Shown here: one piece after another, positions 20,256-35,688 of the stretch | How the letters are laid out: each line of letters begins with the position of its first letter | Numbering within the stretch: the stretch's first letter is position 1 | NCBI GenBank assembly: GCA_019448385.1 | Contig: JAGTXO010000027.1 | Location: 310,001 to 374,000, forward strand | Source: Diacronema lutheri | Lineage: Eukaryota > Haptophyta > Pavlovophyceae > Pavlovales > Pavlovaceae | Reading direction: 5' to 3' | Length of the DNA stretch: 64,000 bases | Made by a program: the position numbers and the translations under genes | The notes under the pieces: model-generated | What the model saw: only the letters and a program-made list of their open reading frames with translations | Database searches by the model: none | Told to the model about the DNA's origin: nothing

Positions 20256-23200
20256 ATGGAGGCGTTTGACGACGACGAGCTCGACGCGGCGCTCTGCGAA
20301 TTTGACGTCGATGGTTTCGTCGAGCAGTCGTCCGCGCCGCCCTCCGCGCCGCCCGTGCCGCCGCCGCCAGGCGCGCGCGCTCAGGCTGACACGGGCGCGC
20401 CGAGTCCGCCGCTGCCCGCGCCGGATCGCGCGGCGCCGCTGGCCCTGTCCATGCCACCCGCGCTGCGCGCCCCGCCCGCCGGCTGGGGTGGTGCGCGCGC
20501 GCCGCCGGCCTCGCCGCCGCACGCCGCGCTCGGCGCGCCGGCCGCGCCGGTGAGCGAGCAGCACAGGAGCGCGCTCGAGTCGACGCTGCGCGCGTGCTTC
20601 GGCTTCGGCGCGTTCCGCGACAAGCAGCTCGAGGTCATCGCCGCCGTTACCTTCGCGCGCCGCGACGCCGCGTGCTTTTGGGCGACCGGCGCGGGCAAGT
20701 CGCTCGTCTACCAGCTGCCAGCGCTACACACGGGCAAGACGGCCATCGTCGTCTCGCCGCTCATTTCACTCATGTCGGACCAGGTGCGCAAGCTGAACGC
20801 GACGGTGGGCGCGGCGCGCGGCCGCGATCTCGCCGCCTTCCTAGGCTCCGCCCAGTCCGACCCGTCCGTCGAGCAGCGCGCGTGCGCCGGGGAGTACGCC
20901 GTCGTGTACGTCACGCCCGAGAAGCTCGCCGTCGGCGGGCTGCTCGACCGGCTCGCGCAGCTGCACGCGCGCTCTGGCCTGTGCCTGGTTGCGATCGACG
21001 AGGCGCACTGCGTTTCTGAGTGGGGCCACTCCTTCCGCGACGATTACCGCCGCCTCGGCTCAATCCGCGACGCGCTGCCCGACGTCCCTATCGTCGCGCT
21101 CACGGCGACCGCGACCGCGCGCGTGCGGCGCGACGTGCTGCACTCGCTCCGGCTACGCACGCCGCTCGAATCGATCACGTCAGCTGACCGGCCCAACCTC
21201 GTCGTCAAGATGATGCGCCGGCCCGCCTTTGCGGACGCGATCGCGAAGCTGTGCGAGCTCGCGGGCGAGCACGCGTCCGGCGCGACAACGGACTGCGGCT
21301 CGATGATCATTTACTCGGGTAAAGCCGCGCGGCGCCGCCGGCGCACGCGCCGCGCGCCAAGCCGTGCGGTCGCGCCGCGCCGGCGCCGCGCCCGCTCCAC
21401 ACGTCCTCCACAGCGCCACAATCCGCCATTGCCTTGCGTGCCCCGCGTCCGGCCCGGGCCGCACGCAGGCACGACGAAGGGCGCGGACGAGGTGGCGACG
21501 GCGCTGCGCTCGCAGCTCGAAGCCAAGCGCACCGCCGGCGCGCCGCCCGCGCCCGCCATCGTTGTCTACCACGGCAAGATGGGCGCGGAGGAGCGCGAGC
21601 GCTCGCACGGGGCCTTCCTCACGGGCGCGGCGCAGATCGTCGTCGCGACGACCGCCTTCGGCATGGGGATTGACAAGGCGGACATCCGCTGCGTCGTGAA
21701 CTGGGACGCGCCGAAGACGGTCGAGGAGTACTGGCAGATGATCGGCCGCGCCGGCCGCGACGGCCTCCGCGCCGCCGCGCTGCTGCTGTGGACGCACGCG
21801 GACTTTTCGCGCTACTCGTCGGACTTCTACACGAACGGCGTCAGCAAGGACGCCGTCGAGGCGGTGAGCGCGTCGACGGCGCGGCTGCGCGCGATCGCGG
21901 AGGACGAGCTGGGGTGCCGGCGCGCCGCGCTGCTCGCGCACTTTGGCGAGGCCACACCGCCGTTTGGCAAGCGCTGCGGCACGTGCGACAATTGCGAGCA
22001 GCGCAAGCAGCGCCGCGCCGCGTCCAACGGCGGCGGCGACGGCGGCGGCGCGCGCGGCGCCGCGGTTGACGACGACGACGACCTCGTCGAGCTCTTCGAC
22101 GCGACGGCCGAGGCGACGCTGCTCTGCGCCGCCATCGTCGCCGCGCAGTCGAGCGGCCGCCGCGGACAGCCATGGACGGCGATTCAAAAAGGCGGGCTGC
22201 ACGGAACGCCGCCATCGCCCGTCGTCCTGCGCGCGCGCGCGGCGCTGCCGCGCGGCGCCGGCACGGATGCGCGGCTCAAGGAGCTCGCGCCGTGCCTCGT
22301 CACGGCCGGCATGCTCTCGCGCGAGACGGTCAAGGGCAAGTACGGCGCGTTTGACGTGTACGACCTGACCGCCGCCGGCAGCGCGCTCGCGCGCGCGGGC
22401 GCGGCCGGCGGCAAGCGCGTGATGATCGCAAAGCCGCGCTTCGTGATCGAGCTCGAGATGGCGGCGATGCAGAAGCGGCGCGAGCTCGTGAGTGAGCTGC
22501 GCCAGTACGGTGTCGACCCGGACACCATCCCGACCGACCAGCTCGACGGCGCAGCCGGCCCGGCGCTCGACGCGCAGCTGCAATGGAGCCGCAGGCTGGT
22601 CAATTTTCGCGAGCGCGGCATGCACGACCGCGCCGCGCGGCTCGAGGCGGGGCTCGCGCTCGTGCTCGAGTGGCGCGCGCGCACGGCCATCGAGCTCGGC
22701 ATCCCGCCCGCCTCCGTCCTCGCCGACTGGCTCGCGAAGAGCATCGCGTGCGCGCGCCGCGTCGGCGGGGCGCCGCGCCGCGCGCCGCGCGCGCGCGCAG
22801 TGCGTCGCTGTAGCCCGTGAGGGCCTGGGACGGGCGAATGGGCAACGAGGGTTCTGAATACGTGGATCAGGCGGACAGCCGCGCGAGCCTGGCGCGCGCG
22901 CATGGCAGGGCGCCGCCTCGTCCGCCCGAACGGCTCACGTGCCGCAAACGCGCCGCACGTGCGCACCCCCCCCCCCCCCCCCCCCCCCTACCCCCGGACC
23001 CCTGGACCCCAATCACCCCTCTCCGCCCTTCAGCTACTCGATGCCCACATCGACGCCCGCGCTGCTCGAGTTGGGCGTGCGCGTGCGCGGCGTCGAGAAG
23101 CTCGCCGCGCTGCTGCGCGACGAGGAGGCAAAGCACGCGAGTTCCGCGTCCGCTCGCGCGCTCGACGGCGCGGCCGGCGCGGCCGACTCCCAGAGCCAGT

Positions 23201-24485
23201 GGCGCACCAAACGCGGGCTGCCGTGGCGCACCTTCTGCCTGCCGACGGGCATGTTCAAGCCCGAGCGGCCGTGGCCGGGGCTGCAGGCGAAGAAGGGCAC
23301 CGTGTGGCAGTCCTACTACGGCGCGTACGCACGCGGCTCGTCGATCGATGCGATCGCCACGCGCGGCGAGTTCACAAAGGGCAAGCCCGTGCAGAAGGGG
23401 ACGGTCGTCGCGCACCTGCTCACCGCGCTGCTGCACGCCCAGCCGGTCGACCTGCGCGCCGTCGTCGAGGCGTCGGGCGGCGCGGCGCGCTGCCTGCCGA
23501 CGAAGGACGAGTGGGATGGTCTCGACGAAGCCGCAGCCGTGGTGCGCGCACACCATGCGCTCCAGCCCCGATGCCATTCTCGCCTGGCGCGCGTGAGCCC
23601 CGTTTGCGCGCACGACGCCACGCGCCACACCATGCGCTCCAGCCCCGATGCCATTCTCGCCTGGCGCGCGTGAGCCCCTTTTGCGCGCACGACGCCACGC
23701 GCCACACCATGCGCTCCAGCCCCGATGCCATTCTCGCCTGGCGCGCGTGAGCCCCTTTTGCGCGCACGACGCCACGCGCCACACCGGGCGCTCGCGTGGC
23801 GCGTGGCATGGCGCGCCGCGCGATGGCGCGCCGCGCGAGGCCCCCGCGAGCCGTTAGGTACCCTCGTGCGCACGGCGCACCCCGCCAAGCACACGCCATC
23901 GCGCGCTCGCGCTGCCTGCTCGCGCAAAGGCGCAGGAGGGGCTTGGGCTTGGCGTGCGCTCCTTTTGCCCTTTTCGCGCTGCCTGCTCGCGCAAAGGCGC
24001 AGGAGGGGCTTGGCGTGCGCTCCTCCCGCCCTTTTCGCGCTGCCTGCTCGCGCAAAGGCGCAGGAGGGGCTTGGCGTGCGCTCCTCCCGCCCTTTTCGCG
24101 CTGCCTGCTCGCGCAAAGGCGCAGGAGGGGCTTGGCGTGCGCTCCTCCCGCCTATCGCGCCCGCGCGCGTTGTGCGCGTTGTGCGCCCGCCCGCGCGTGG
24201 TCGCCGGCTGGGCAGGAGGAGCGCGCCGCCGCCGCTCGCGCACCTGCGCTCAAGGCTTTGCGCGACCGTGCGCCATCAAACCGCCCCGCCGCAGCTGCGC
24301 GTCGACGTGCTCGCGCAAGAGGATGTGCCGACCAAGGAGCTCATCGCAAAGGTGCTCAACTTCCCGTCCGTCGATTCGATGCCCGGTGCGTGACACTCGC
24401 CGCCGTGTCCGCGCGCTGCGGTGGCGCAGCCAGCACACGACGCGCACTCGGCCTGAGTGCCAGATTCCCCCCTCTCCCCTTGCCC

Positions 24486-24516
<31 letters not shown>

Positions 24517-24657
24517 TCCCATCGCCGCCTCCTCGTGCGCGCGCGCGTCGCAGCCTATACCGAGCCCGGTTACGAGCGGGTCTCGCAGATGTTCGAGAAA
24601 ATTCGCTGGTGGGCGGTGCTTACCCGCGCCGGTGTGCCGCACGAGTGGACAAGCTGA
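20256..24657 (+). CDS. RecQ-family DNA helicase
   Basis: ATP-dependent 3'-5' DNA helicase for replication and recombination repair. Five exons: 20256-21318, 21469-22747, 23034-23541, 24295-24385, 24554-24657. The phases agree and give 1014 residues. Motif I is [13 protein letters not shown] near residue 145, motif [17 protein letters not shown] near 246, motif III TATATA, motif [11 protein letters not shown]. The RecQ zinc-binding region has [12 protein letters not shown]. After the winged-helix region the tail reads [37 protein letters not shown] and ends in [17 protein letters not shown]. Introns 2 and 4 carry 23- and 29-nt poly-C tracts, and intron 3 is full of minisatellites. A Pro/Ala-rich N-terminal region of about 85 residues precedes the helicase core. 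Confidence 0.9.
23551..23790. repeat. 77-bp minisatellite inside RecQ intron 3
   Basis: Three full units spaced exactly 77 bp (CATGCGCTCCAGCCC at 23554, 23631, 23708) and part of a fourth. All lie between donor 23542 and acceptor 24294, so they are removed by splicing. Confidence 0.9.
23911..24160. repeat. 61-bp minisatellite inside RecQ intron 3
   Basis: Four units starting GCTGCCTGCTCGCGCAAAGG at 23911, 23978, 24039 and 24100; the first is 67 bp because of an extra GCTTGG. It lies in the same intron as the 77-bp repeats. Confidence 0.9.
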
Positions 24658-24739
24658 CTGTGAAGAGTGCCGGCAATGTCTGTGGGTGTCTGCACAAGGG
24701 TGTCTGCACAAAAATAGAAAGGCGGGCACACGCGCGCCA

Positions 24740-27700
24740 TCAGCCCTCTGCCGGCAGGCGCGGCGACGCCCGCCCTTCGCCGTCGCCGTCGGCGGCGGCA
24801 GCTTCGGCCCGGCTGCGCTCCCGCTCCGAGTACTCGCGGACGGGCGCGAGCGGCGGCGAGAGCGCGCGCTGCGCCGCGCCCGCGCCCGCGCCCAGGCCGG
24901 CCGCGGCTGCTGCGCCGTCGTGCGCGCCGCGCGCGCGCGCGCCGAAGTGCGCGACGGGCAGCGCGCCTGCCGCGCCGGGCGATTGGGGCGTGCCACTGTC
25001 GCGGTGGGCGCGCGGCGCGCGTGGCGCGCGTGCCGCCTGGTCGCCATCCTCTGATGGCGCGGGCGAGCGCGCCGGGCTCGCGTCGGCGGACGGCCGCCCA
25101 ACCGACACGGACGGCTCGCGCCGCGGCCGCCAGCCGAGAGCGCGCGCGCGCCGCTCGTCGCCAATCCGTCGGTAGTAGGCCACCCATGCGTGCCGACGCT
25201 CCTCCTCTTCCGGGTCGAGTCCGTCGTCCGAGCCCAAGTCGCCCTCGTCGCCCATCTCGAGCGCCGAGAACGCGTCCGACCACCGGTCGTCGTCGTCCGT
25301 GCCGCGCGCCGTCGGGATGTACGTGAGGCTCGAGTCGAGCCGATTGAGGCGCGCGCGGCCGCCGTACCCGCTGACCGAGCGCGCGCCGAACGTGCTGCGC
25401 GAGCCCGTCGACGCGCGTCGCGCGCGCGAGAAGAGCGAGTGGCGAGCATGGCGGACGCCGATTGCAACGGTTTCAGACGGGAGCAGGATGCGCAGTTCGA
25501 GGAGGTCGCGGTTGTGCCGCTGCTTGGTGCCGCAGCCCTTTGCGACGAAGAGCGACGCCATCTCCTCGCGCGCGATCCCGCCGTAGTGGAAGAGGAGGAG
25601 AGCGACGAGCACGCGCTTCACCTCGGCCGCGCGCGCGGCCGAGAGCGCGAGCAGCGCGGCCGGCGCGTGCGCAGGGTCGACGGAGCCAACCGGCGGCGCG
25701 GCACAGTGGCACTCGAGGGCGATGACGAGCGGCGGCCTGCCGATCGCATCGAGCGCCTCGTTCGCAGCGCCGAGCAGCGCCGCGAGCTCGCGCAGCAGCG
25801 CCTCGTTGCCGTGCTCGCCGCCACGCGCGAACGCCTCGCTGCCCGGCGGGAAGAGAAGCTGCCGCCGGAGCACGACGCGCAAGCCGGGCAGGTCGAGCTC
25901 GACGTGCTCGCACCGGACGTCGAGCTCCGCGCCCGCACGCGCGAGCTTGCCGAGCGGCTGCGCAAGGCGCGCCGCGTAATCAACGGCCTCGGGGTCTGTC
26001 ACGCCGTCCCAACCGAGCCGGCGTGCACCCGCGCGGTCGCCAATCTTGTGCAAGTACACCATCCACTGCCGACGCGCGCGCTCGTGCTGCTCGTCCGTCC
26101 GCCACCACAGGCCCGGACGGTAACGGTACGCCTCGTCGGCTTCGTCGTCTTCGAGTCGGTCGAAGGGGCGCTTGCGTAGGCCAAGCGCGCGGAGCGCGAC
26201 GACGATCGCCGGCTGCACGCAGCAGCACGCGCATAGCACGAGCAGCGCGCCACCGAGCAGCGCGCCGAGCGACGCGAGAAAGGCGAGCGTCGTCGGCCGC
26301 TCGACCCAGTGCCGCGAGAAGGTGGCGAGCAAGCTCGACTCCTCCGCGCCCACGTGCCGCGCCAGACGGCCGACCGCGCGCGCAAGCGACTCGACCTCGC
26401 GAACCGTCGGGTGCGCGCCGTGCCCGACGCCCGCGCTGTCCGACGACACCGAGTCGAGCGTGCGGTCGCGGTGCTGCGCGCCGGCATGCGCGACAGCTGC
26501 GTCCGCCATGGCGCCGGATGCGCGCGCCGAGTCGGCGGTGGGCGGCGGCGACGGCGGCGGCGAGCGCGCACGGCCGTGTCGCCTGCGCGCTGTGGGCGCG
26601 GGCGCATGCGCGCCGCCGTGCGCCGTGGGCGAGGCCGAGGACGTGGGCGCGCCGCCGCGCGCTGTGGGCGAGGCCGAGGACGTGGGCGCGCCGCCGTGCG
26701 CTGTGGGCGAGGGCGCGGGCGCGTGCGCGCCGCCGTGCGCCGTGGGCGAGGCCGAGGACGTGGGCGCGCCGTCGCGCGCGTCCACTGCAGGCGCGTGCGC
26801 GCCGCCGCGCGCCGTGGTCGCGGGTGGCAATGGGCGGACGCCATCGTGCGCGTCGGCTGGTGGAGACGGCGCGTGGCCATCGGCTGGTGCTGGCGATGGC
26901 AGAAGGACGTGCGCGCCGTCGAGCGCGGCGGGCGCATGCGAGGGCGCGACTGAAGGCGAGCCGCCGTGCGCCACCGGTGCACTCCCCGGCGAGGGAGGGT
27001 GTGGAGACGAGGGCGTCAATCGGGAATGTGCGGGCGGGAGCGCGCCGCCGTGCGCCACCGGCGTGTGCCCGCGCGCGCGCATCGTGGGCGACGGCGACGG
27101 TGACGGCGTGGGCGGCGACGGCGGCGGCAGCGGCGACGGCGACGGCGACGGATGAGCCCGCCGGCCGGGCGGCGGCGCCGGCGCGAGCGTTGGCGGAGGC
27201 GCGCGCGCCGGCCCACGCACCGACGACGAAATAAAAAGCGGCGGCGCCAGGATGGGGGCTCCGAGCAGCTCGCCGAGCTCGCGTAGCCGCCACTTGGCAA
27301 GCACGCTGAGCGGCGAGACTGGCCGCTCGGCAAGCGCCGGGTCCGATCGGACTCCGACGACAACGGACGTGACATCCGGCGCGCCGCCCTCCACGTGCGT
27401 CGCGCCGATGTCGACGCGCGCGGGCTCGACCTCGAGGAGCGCGCACATCCGCTCGTGGAAGTCGGAGCCGGCGCCGAGGTACCGCCCGTCGGCGTTGCGC
27501 ACGCTCAGCTCGAAGAACTCGTCAGCGGGCGCGAGAAGCGACGTCGGCGGCGGCGATAGGCTCGGTTGCGGCGCGGACGCGGTCGACGCGGCCGCGCGCG
27601 GCCGCCATGCGTCGGTTGGCCGCGGCGCGAGCGTTGGATCGGCCGCGCCTGTCGGGCCGACGGGGCGCGCGGCAACATGGACGCGCGGCAGGAAGCTTGG

Positions 27701-28363
27701 CGTCGGTGGCGGCGGCGGCGGCGGCGAGACGTACGCCGCGCGCGGCACGGGCGGCGGCGGCGAGTCGAAGCGCGCGCGAGCAGCGAAGTGTGGCGACGGC
27801 GGTGGCGTGGAGATGGCGTTGACGGCAGGCGGAGGTGGGGTACGCCACCGGCGCGGCAACGGAGGGAAGGGCGGGAAGGGCGATGGCGGCGGCGGCGGCG
27901 ACGACGACGGCGGCGGCGATTTGAGCGCGCGCGGTGGCGGCGAGCCGGGCGGCGGCGGGCGCGGCGGCGCGCCGGGCGGTTGCCGTGCGCGCGCGCGGGC
28001 GGCTGCGCCGTCACCCTCCGCAGCGTCGCAGCCGGCGGAGCGCGCGACGATGTCGGCGAGGGCCGGCGGCACGGTCGCATCACCGCGCGGCATGTGCGGG
28101 TCGCCCGCCGCGCAAAGCACCACCTCGGCGCCGCGCGCGTCGACGCACTGCGCCGCGCCGGCTGCAAGCTGGCGCGTGTAGCAGTTCCACCCGCGCGTGC
28201 GCCCAACCTTGAAGCGCGCGGCGGCGCCGGCGCCGAGGCGGCCGGCGCAGTAGCTGTCGAGTAGGCGCTGCAGGCAGTCGGCGCCGCCGCGCGCGCGCGC
28301 GAGCGGCAGCGCCGCCGTGGCGAGCATCAGCCCGAGCCGACGACGGGCGGCTGCCGCGGGCAT
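24740..28363 (-). CDS. Secreted or surface Pro/Ala-rich protein with OmpA-like segment
   Basis: Single exon of 1207 residues. A signal peptide (LGLMLATAALPLARARGG) leads into a Cys-containing domain (DCLQRLLDSYCAGR, GWNCYTRQLAAGAAQCVD), Pro-rich linkers, and a second domain (ERMCALLEVEPARVDIGATH). A degenerate 13-residue tandem repeat (AHGGAPTSSASPT) precedes a transmembrane helix (FLASLGALLGGALLVLCACC). After the helix, LLFPPGSEAF...LSAARAAEVKRVLVAL...KGCGTKQRHNRDLLELRIL resembles the OmpA/MotB C-terminal fold. A short motif around WMVYLHKIGDRAGARRLGW recurs as WVAYYRRIGDERRARALGW. ATG 28363 was chosen; no earlier in-frame ATG. Role unknown, perhaps cell-surface attachment. Confidence 0.72.
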   Translation of the reverse strand: MPAAAARRRLGLMLATAALPLARARGGADCLQRLLDSYCAGRLGAGAAARFKVGRTRGWNCYTRQLAAGAAQCVDARGAEVVLCAAGDPHMPRGDATVPPALADIVARSAGCDAAEGDGAAARARARQPPGAPPRPPPPGSPPPRALKSPPPSSSPPPPPSPFPPFPPLPRRWRTPPPPAVNAISTPPPSPHFAARARFDSPPPPVPRAAYVSPPPPPPPTPSFLPRVHVAARPVGPTGAADPTLAPRPTDAWRPRAAASTASAPQPSLSPPPTSLLAPADEFFELSVRNADGRYLGAGSDFHERMCALLEVEPARVDIGATHVEGGAPDVTSVVVGVRSDPALAERPVSPLSVLAKWRLRELGELLGAPILAPPLFISSSVRGPARAPPPTLAPAPPPGRRAHPSPSPSPLPPPSPPTPSPSPSPTMRARGHTPVAHGGALPPAHSRLTPSSPHPPSPGSAPVAHGGSPSVAPSHAPAALDGAHVLLPSPAPADGHAPSPPADAHDGVRPLPPATTARGGAHAPAVDARDGAPTSSASPTAHGGAHAPAPSPTAHGGAPTSSASPTARGGAPTSSASPTAHGGAHAPAPTARRRHGRARSPPPSPPPTADSARASGAMADAAVAHAGAQHRDRTLDSVSSDSAGVGHGAHPTVREVESLARAVGRLARHVGAEESSLLATFSRHWVERPTTLAFLASLGALLGGALLVLCACCCVQPAIVVALRALGLRKRPFDRLEDDEADEAYRYRPGLWWRTDEQHERARRQWMVYLHKIGDRAGARRLGWDGVTDPEAVDYAARLAQPLGKLARAGAELDVRCEHVELDLPGLRVVLRRQLLFPPGSEAFARGGEHGNEALLRELAALLGAANEALDAIGRPPLVIALECHCAAPPVGSVDPAHAPAALLALSAARAAEVKRVLVALLLFHYGGIAREEMASLFVAKGCGTKQRHNRDLLELRILLPSETVAIGVRHARHSLFSRARRASTGSRSTFGARSVSGYGGRARLNRLDSSLTYIPTARGTDDDDRWSDAFSALEMGDEGDLGSDDGLDPEEEERRHAWVAYYRRIGDERRARALGWRPRREPSVSVGRPSADASPARSPAPSEDGDQAARAPRAPRAHRDSGTPQSPGAAGALPVAHFGARARGAHDGAAAAAGLGAGAGAAQRALSPPLAPVREYSERERSRAEAAAADGDGEGRASPRLPAEG

Positions 28364-28437
28364 GCCGCACCGGAAAGGCAGCGGCAAAAAGTTGACGAGT
28401 TTGGCTGGGCGCGCGGCCCGTGACGTCCACGCAGGCC
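28364..28437. promoter_or_regulatory. Bidirectional promoter
   Basis: Only 74 bp separate two divergent ATGs. It contains an A-rich run (GGCAAAAAGTTG) and a CRE-like GTGACGTCC. Confidence 0.45.
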
Positions 28438-31957
<3,520 letters not shown>

Positions 31958-32353
31958 CGAGACCGCTTCTCATTTGACGCATCGCGAGTCGCGACATGAG
32001 TCGCAGCAACGCGTTCATCAGAATTGAGAAGCCTGGGATATTGGAAATATGCGGAGGCGGACGGCGTGGATTGGTGAGCAGTGAGCTACTCAAATAGGCA
32101 TCGTCCGCCGCCTCCTCTTTAGCCTCATTAACGCACGGAAAGCCGTCGGGCTCGGCGAATGAACCGGCGAAACGCATTTCCACAAACTTCCGTGCCGCGG
32201 TGAAAAGTAGTCGCGTGACCCACCTCAACACATTTGTGAGCGCCCCGCGCCGACGACCCGGCCGTCGCCTCGCCGCGCGCCCTCCTCCTCGAGCTCGCCC
32301 TCTCTCACGCCCACGCGCCTTGCGACCGAGCGTCTCGCCGCGCAGCAGACACC
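31958..32353. other. Spacer and probable promoter of the phosphate transporter
   Basis: The spacer is AT-richer than its neighbours (for example AGAAGCCTGGGATATTGGAAATATG). An imperfect inverted repeat of GGAGGCGGACG (near 32051) and CGTCCGCCGCCTCC (near 32103) could form a stem. No exon is visible. Confidence 0.4.
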
Positions 32354-34041
32354 ATGGTGGCCAACGCAGTCTACCAGCAGTACACCTGGTGCGCGCCCAC
32401 GCCCTCGGCGCAAGCGCGCGCGCGACGTGCCGGCCGCGCCGGGCAACTTGCGGGCCGCGCCGACGCGCGCGCGCGCGCGCGCGCCTCACTCGCACGCGAT
32501 GGCGCGGCCGCGCGCCCCTCGCGCGCAGGATCGTCGTGCTCGCCGGCTTCTTCGCCTTCTTCACCGCGTTCGGCATCGGCGCGAACGATGTCGCCAACGC
32601 GTTTGCCACGTCGGTCGGCTCCAAGGCGCTCACGATCCGCAAGGCGATGATGATTGCGACTGTCATGGAGTTCGGCGGCGCCGTCCTGCTCGGTGGCCAG
32701 GTGTCCGAGACGATCCGCAAGGGCATCTCCGACCCGGCGTGCTTCACGCAGATGCCGGCCGTCCTCATGTGGGGCATGTGCTCGGTCTGCCTCTGCGTCG
32801 GCATCTGGCTCCTCATTGCCACGTATCTCGAGCTGCCCGTCTCGACTACGCACTCGGCCATCGGTGGCGTCATCGGCTTCACGCTCGTCGCGGTCGGCAG
32901 CGACTGCGTGGTGTGGAACAAGACGAGCGACGAGTTCCCGTACGTGAAGGGCGTTGCGTCGGTCGTCGTCTCGTGGGGCTTCTCGCCCGTCTTCTCGGGC
33001 ATCCTCTCGGCGGCCCTGTACTTCTTCGTGCGCCGCTTCATTCTGCGCTCGGAGAACTCGGTGGAGCGCGCGTTCATCTTCTTCCCCGTCCTCGTGGCGT
33101 TCACGAGCGGCCTCTGCTGCTTCTACATCATCATCAAGGGTGCTAAGGGCGTCAACTCGCTGTGGGGCTTTAAGGCCCAGGACGAGGACTTCTGGCTGAC
33201 GTGCGTGCTCGCCATCTGCGCGGGCATCCTCTCTGGCGCCCTCTCGCTCCTCCTCCGCCCGACGATCCGCAAGGTGATCGACGAGACGTCCGAGGACGGC
33301 GAGACGGCCGAGCCGGTCAAGAGTGAGCAGCTCGCGACGGACATGCCGGATGATGGCAAGCAGACGGGTGGCGCGCTCGGCTGGCTGCAGAGAATCCTCG
33401 ACACCGACACGACTGCGATCGTCGCGGACGACGCCACCACGTCGGCGATGCACGCTCAGGCTGAGAAGTTCTCGCCGAAGGCGGAGGTCGTCTTCAAGTA
33501 CATGCAGATCATGACCGCCGCGTTCGACTCGTTTGCGCACGGCGCCAACGACGTGGCCAACGCGATGGGCCCTTTCACGGCCGTGTGGTTCGTCTACTCG
33601 AACAACGGCAAGTACTCAAAGAAGAACAACATTGGCCCGGACATCTACTGGATCCTTGCGCTCGGCGGCTTCGGCATCGTCGTCGGCCTCGGCGTGTACG
33701 GCTACAAGATCATGTTCGCGCTCGGCCTCAAGCTCGCCAAGGTGACGCCGTCGCGCGGCTTTGCCATCGAGCTCGGCGCCATGTTCATCATCCTGATCGG
33801 CTCGCGCTACGGCATCCCGCTCTCGACGACGCACTGCCAGGTCGGCGCGACGATCGGCGTCTCGCTCATGGAGGGCAAGGCGTCGTCGACCAACTGGGTG
33901 ATCGTCGGCAAGGCAGTTGCCGGCTGGATCTTCACGCTCATTATCGCCGGCACGCTTACCGCGACCGTCTTCTCGATGGGCTACGCCGGCATCAACTTTG
34001 ACGACTCGCAGGTCCTCTCCAAGGGCTGGCAGGGCTTCTAG
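32354..34041 (+). CDS. PHO4/PiT-type phosphate transporter
   Basis: Sodium- or proton-coupled inorganic phosphate carrier of the PiT (SLC20) family. A tiny first exon 32354-32388 (MVANAVYQQYTW) joins 32529-34041 through an intron GTGCGCGCC...GCGCGCAG, giving 515 residues. The inverted duplicated signatures are present: FGIGANDVANAF near residue 28 and FAHGANDVANAMGP near 348. Each half also has the PVSTTHSAIGG / PLSTTHCQVGA motif. About ten or more hydrophobic helices flank a hydrophilic central loop of about 90 residues (DETSEDGETAEP). Codon use is cleaner and less repetitive than neighbours, suggesting high expression. Likely the plasma membrane, by family. Confidence 0.95.
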
Positions 34042-34290
34042 GCGACGAGCGCCTCCACCAGCACCTGTTGTACGCACACCACCGCACACGAACTTGTTGC
34101 CATATCACCGTCCGCACACCACCGCCGCCGACGTGGTCTCGCTTGCCTCCCCGCTCGAGTGGGTTGAGGACTGGCGGTCAACGTGCCCGCGCGCAGTACA
34201 CCATGTCCATCCTGTTGCGACCGACCAAATACCTTTGTCTGTAGAATCGTACGCCCATATGGGAATACTCATACTCGTCTGAATGCTCTA

Positions 34291-35651
34291 TGGGGGGGTC
34301 GTTCAGTTTTGGAGGTCGGTTAGTTTTGGAGGTCGTGCGCGGGAACATGTCGTCGTTAGGCAGGGGCCGCATGTGCGGCGCTCACGGAGCGCAGGGAGGC
34401 CGTGTTGGCGGCGCCGCACGATTGCGGAGTCGCTTAAGAAGACGGTGCAGCTCCGCGTTGTCCCCTTCCCCGCCGAGCCCGCGGCGCAGGGTCTGAGCGC
34501 GGGCGGGCGCGACGCGCCGACCGCCGCCGCCCGCATGTACGTGCTCGCATTCGAGGCGATGGAGGAGAAGAACAAGCAGCTCGAAGCTGAAAACGCAGAG
34601 CTGAGGCGGCAGAGCCTCATGAGCATCAGCACGTCTCGTGCCAGCGCATCGCTCCGGACGAGGTCAATGGGCAGCGCAGGCTCCGCAGCTGCCGCGCCCG
34701 TCGTGCCCGTCCCGCCCGCGGCGCCTGCCGCAGGCCGGGCAAGTTCGGCCCCAGCGCGTGCGCGCGGCACGGCGCCGTTGGACCGCGAGATCCTCAGCGA
34801 GGCAAGGCGCGGCGAGTAGCTCGCTGTGATCACAACGGCGAGGGGGGGGGTACCGCAAGTACACGTGGGACGACATCTGCGCGGCCGGCGCGGCGATCAA
34901 AGCGGGCACGCTGAATGTTCACCACCTGCAGACGGACAAGAGCCAGTCGTGCCACGACCCGCGCACGCCAACCCGCGCGGCCAGAGAGCGCGCAAGCACA
35001 ACCGCGACGGCTGCGTGATCGGTGGGGCAGAGTGGACGGCATCGCAGGAAGCCAAGATCGCTGCCGAGATCGATCAGCGGGCAAAGAAGGCCGCCTGCGA
35101 GCGGACTATGTGGGACAGGCACCGTGTTGCGGTGCGCCTGGCTGAGGAGCGGCCCGCGGCGGCGAACGGCGATTCGCAGGGGCTGCCGGTCGCGTCGCTC
35201 AGGGCGCTTGTCTTCTCGCGCACCGGTCGCACCAGCAAGGCCAAAAGCAACAAAGAGGGCGGCATGCTCGAGGAGGCGCGCGCGGCGCTAACCGCGCGCG
35301 ACACCACTCTCATTCCGCCGACTCCGCCTCGCCCCGCCTCGCTCAGTGCCGACAGTGCCGTTGGCACGGAGTCTGACTCCGACGTCGACGGCCTTGTGTG
35401 CCCGCATTGCGGGCACGTGAACGACAAGCTCGCTCCGGACGAGAACGAATACGTCTGGTGCGGTGGTTGCAACACGCGTCTTGACGATGATTGAGTGTGA
35501 TTGTAAACACGAGACGCTTACTCGAACCCACCACGACGGGCGCATGAGACAAGTACATCCAACCCTTCGAGGGGCGCGCTCACTTGGCGAATGAGTCGCG
35601 AGGGAAGGAGGGGGTTGAGAGGGGGGGAGGGAGGGGGAAGGGGGGGAGGAG

Positions 35652-35688
<37 letters not shown>

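Noticed and set aside
35655-35686. Poly-G tract as a telomere or origin feature
   Set aside because: A pure G run has no telomeric periodicity and lies inside a degenerate transposon; slippage expansion is simpler.
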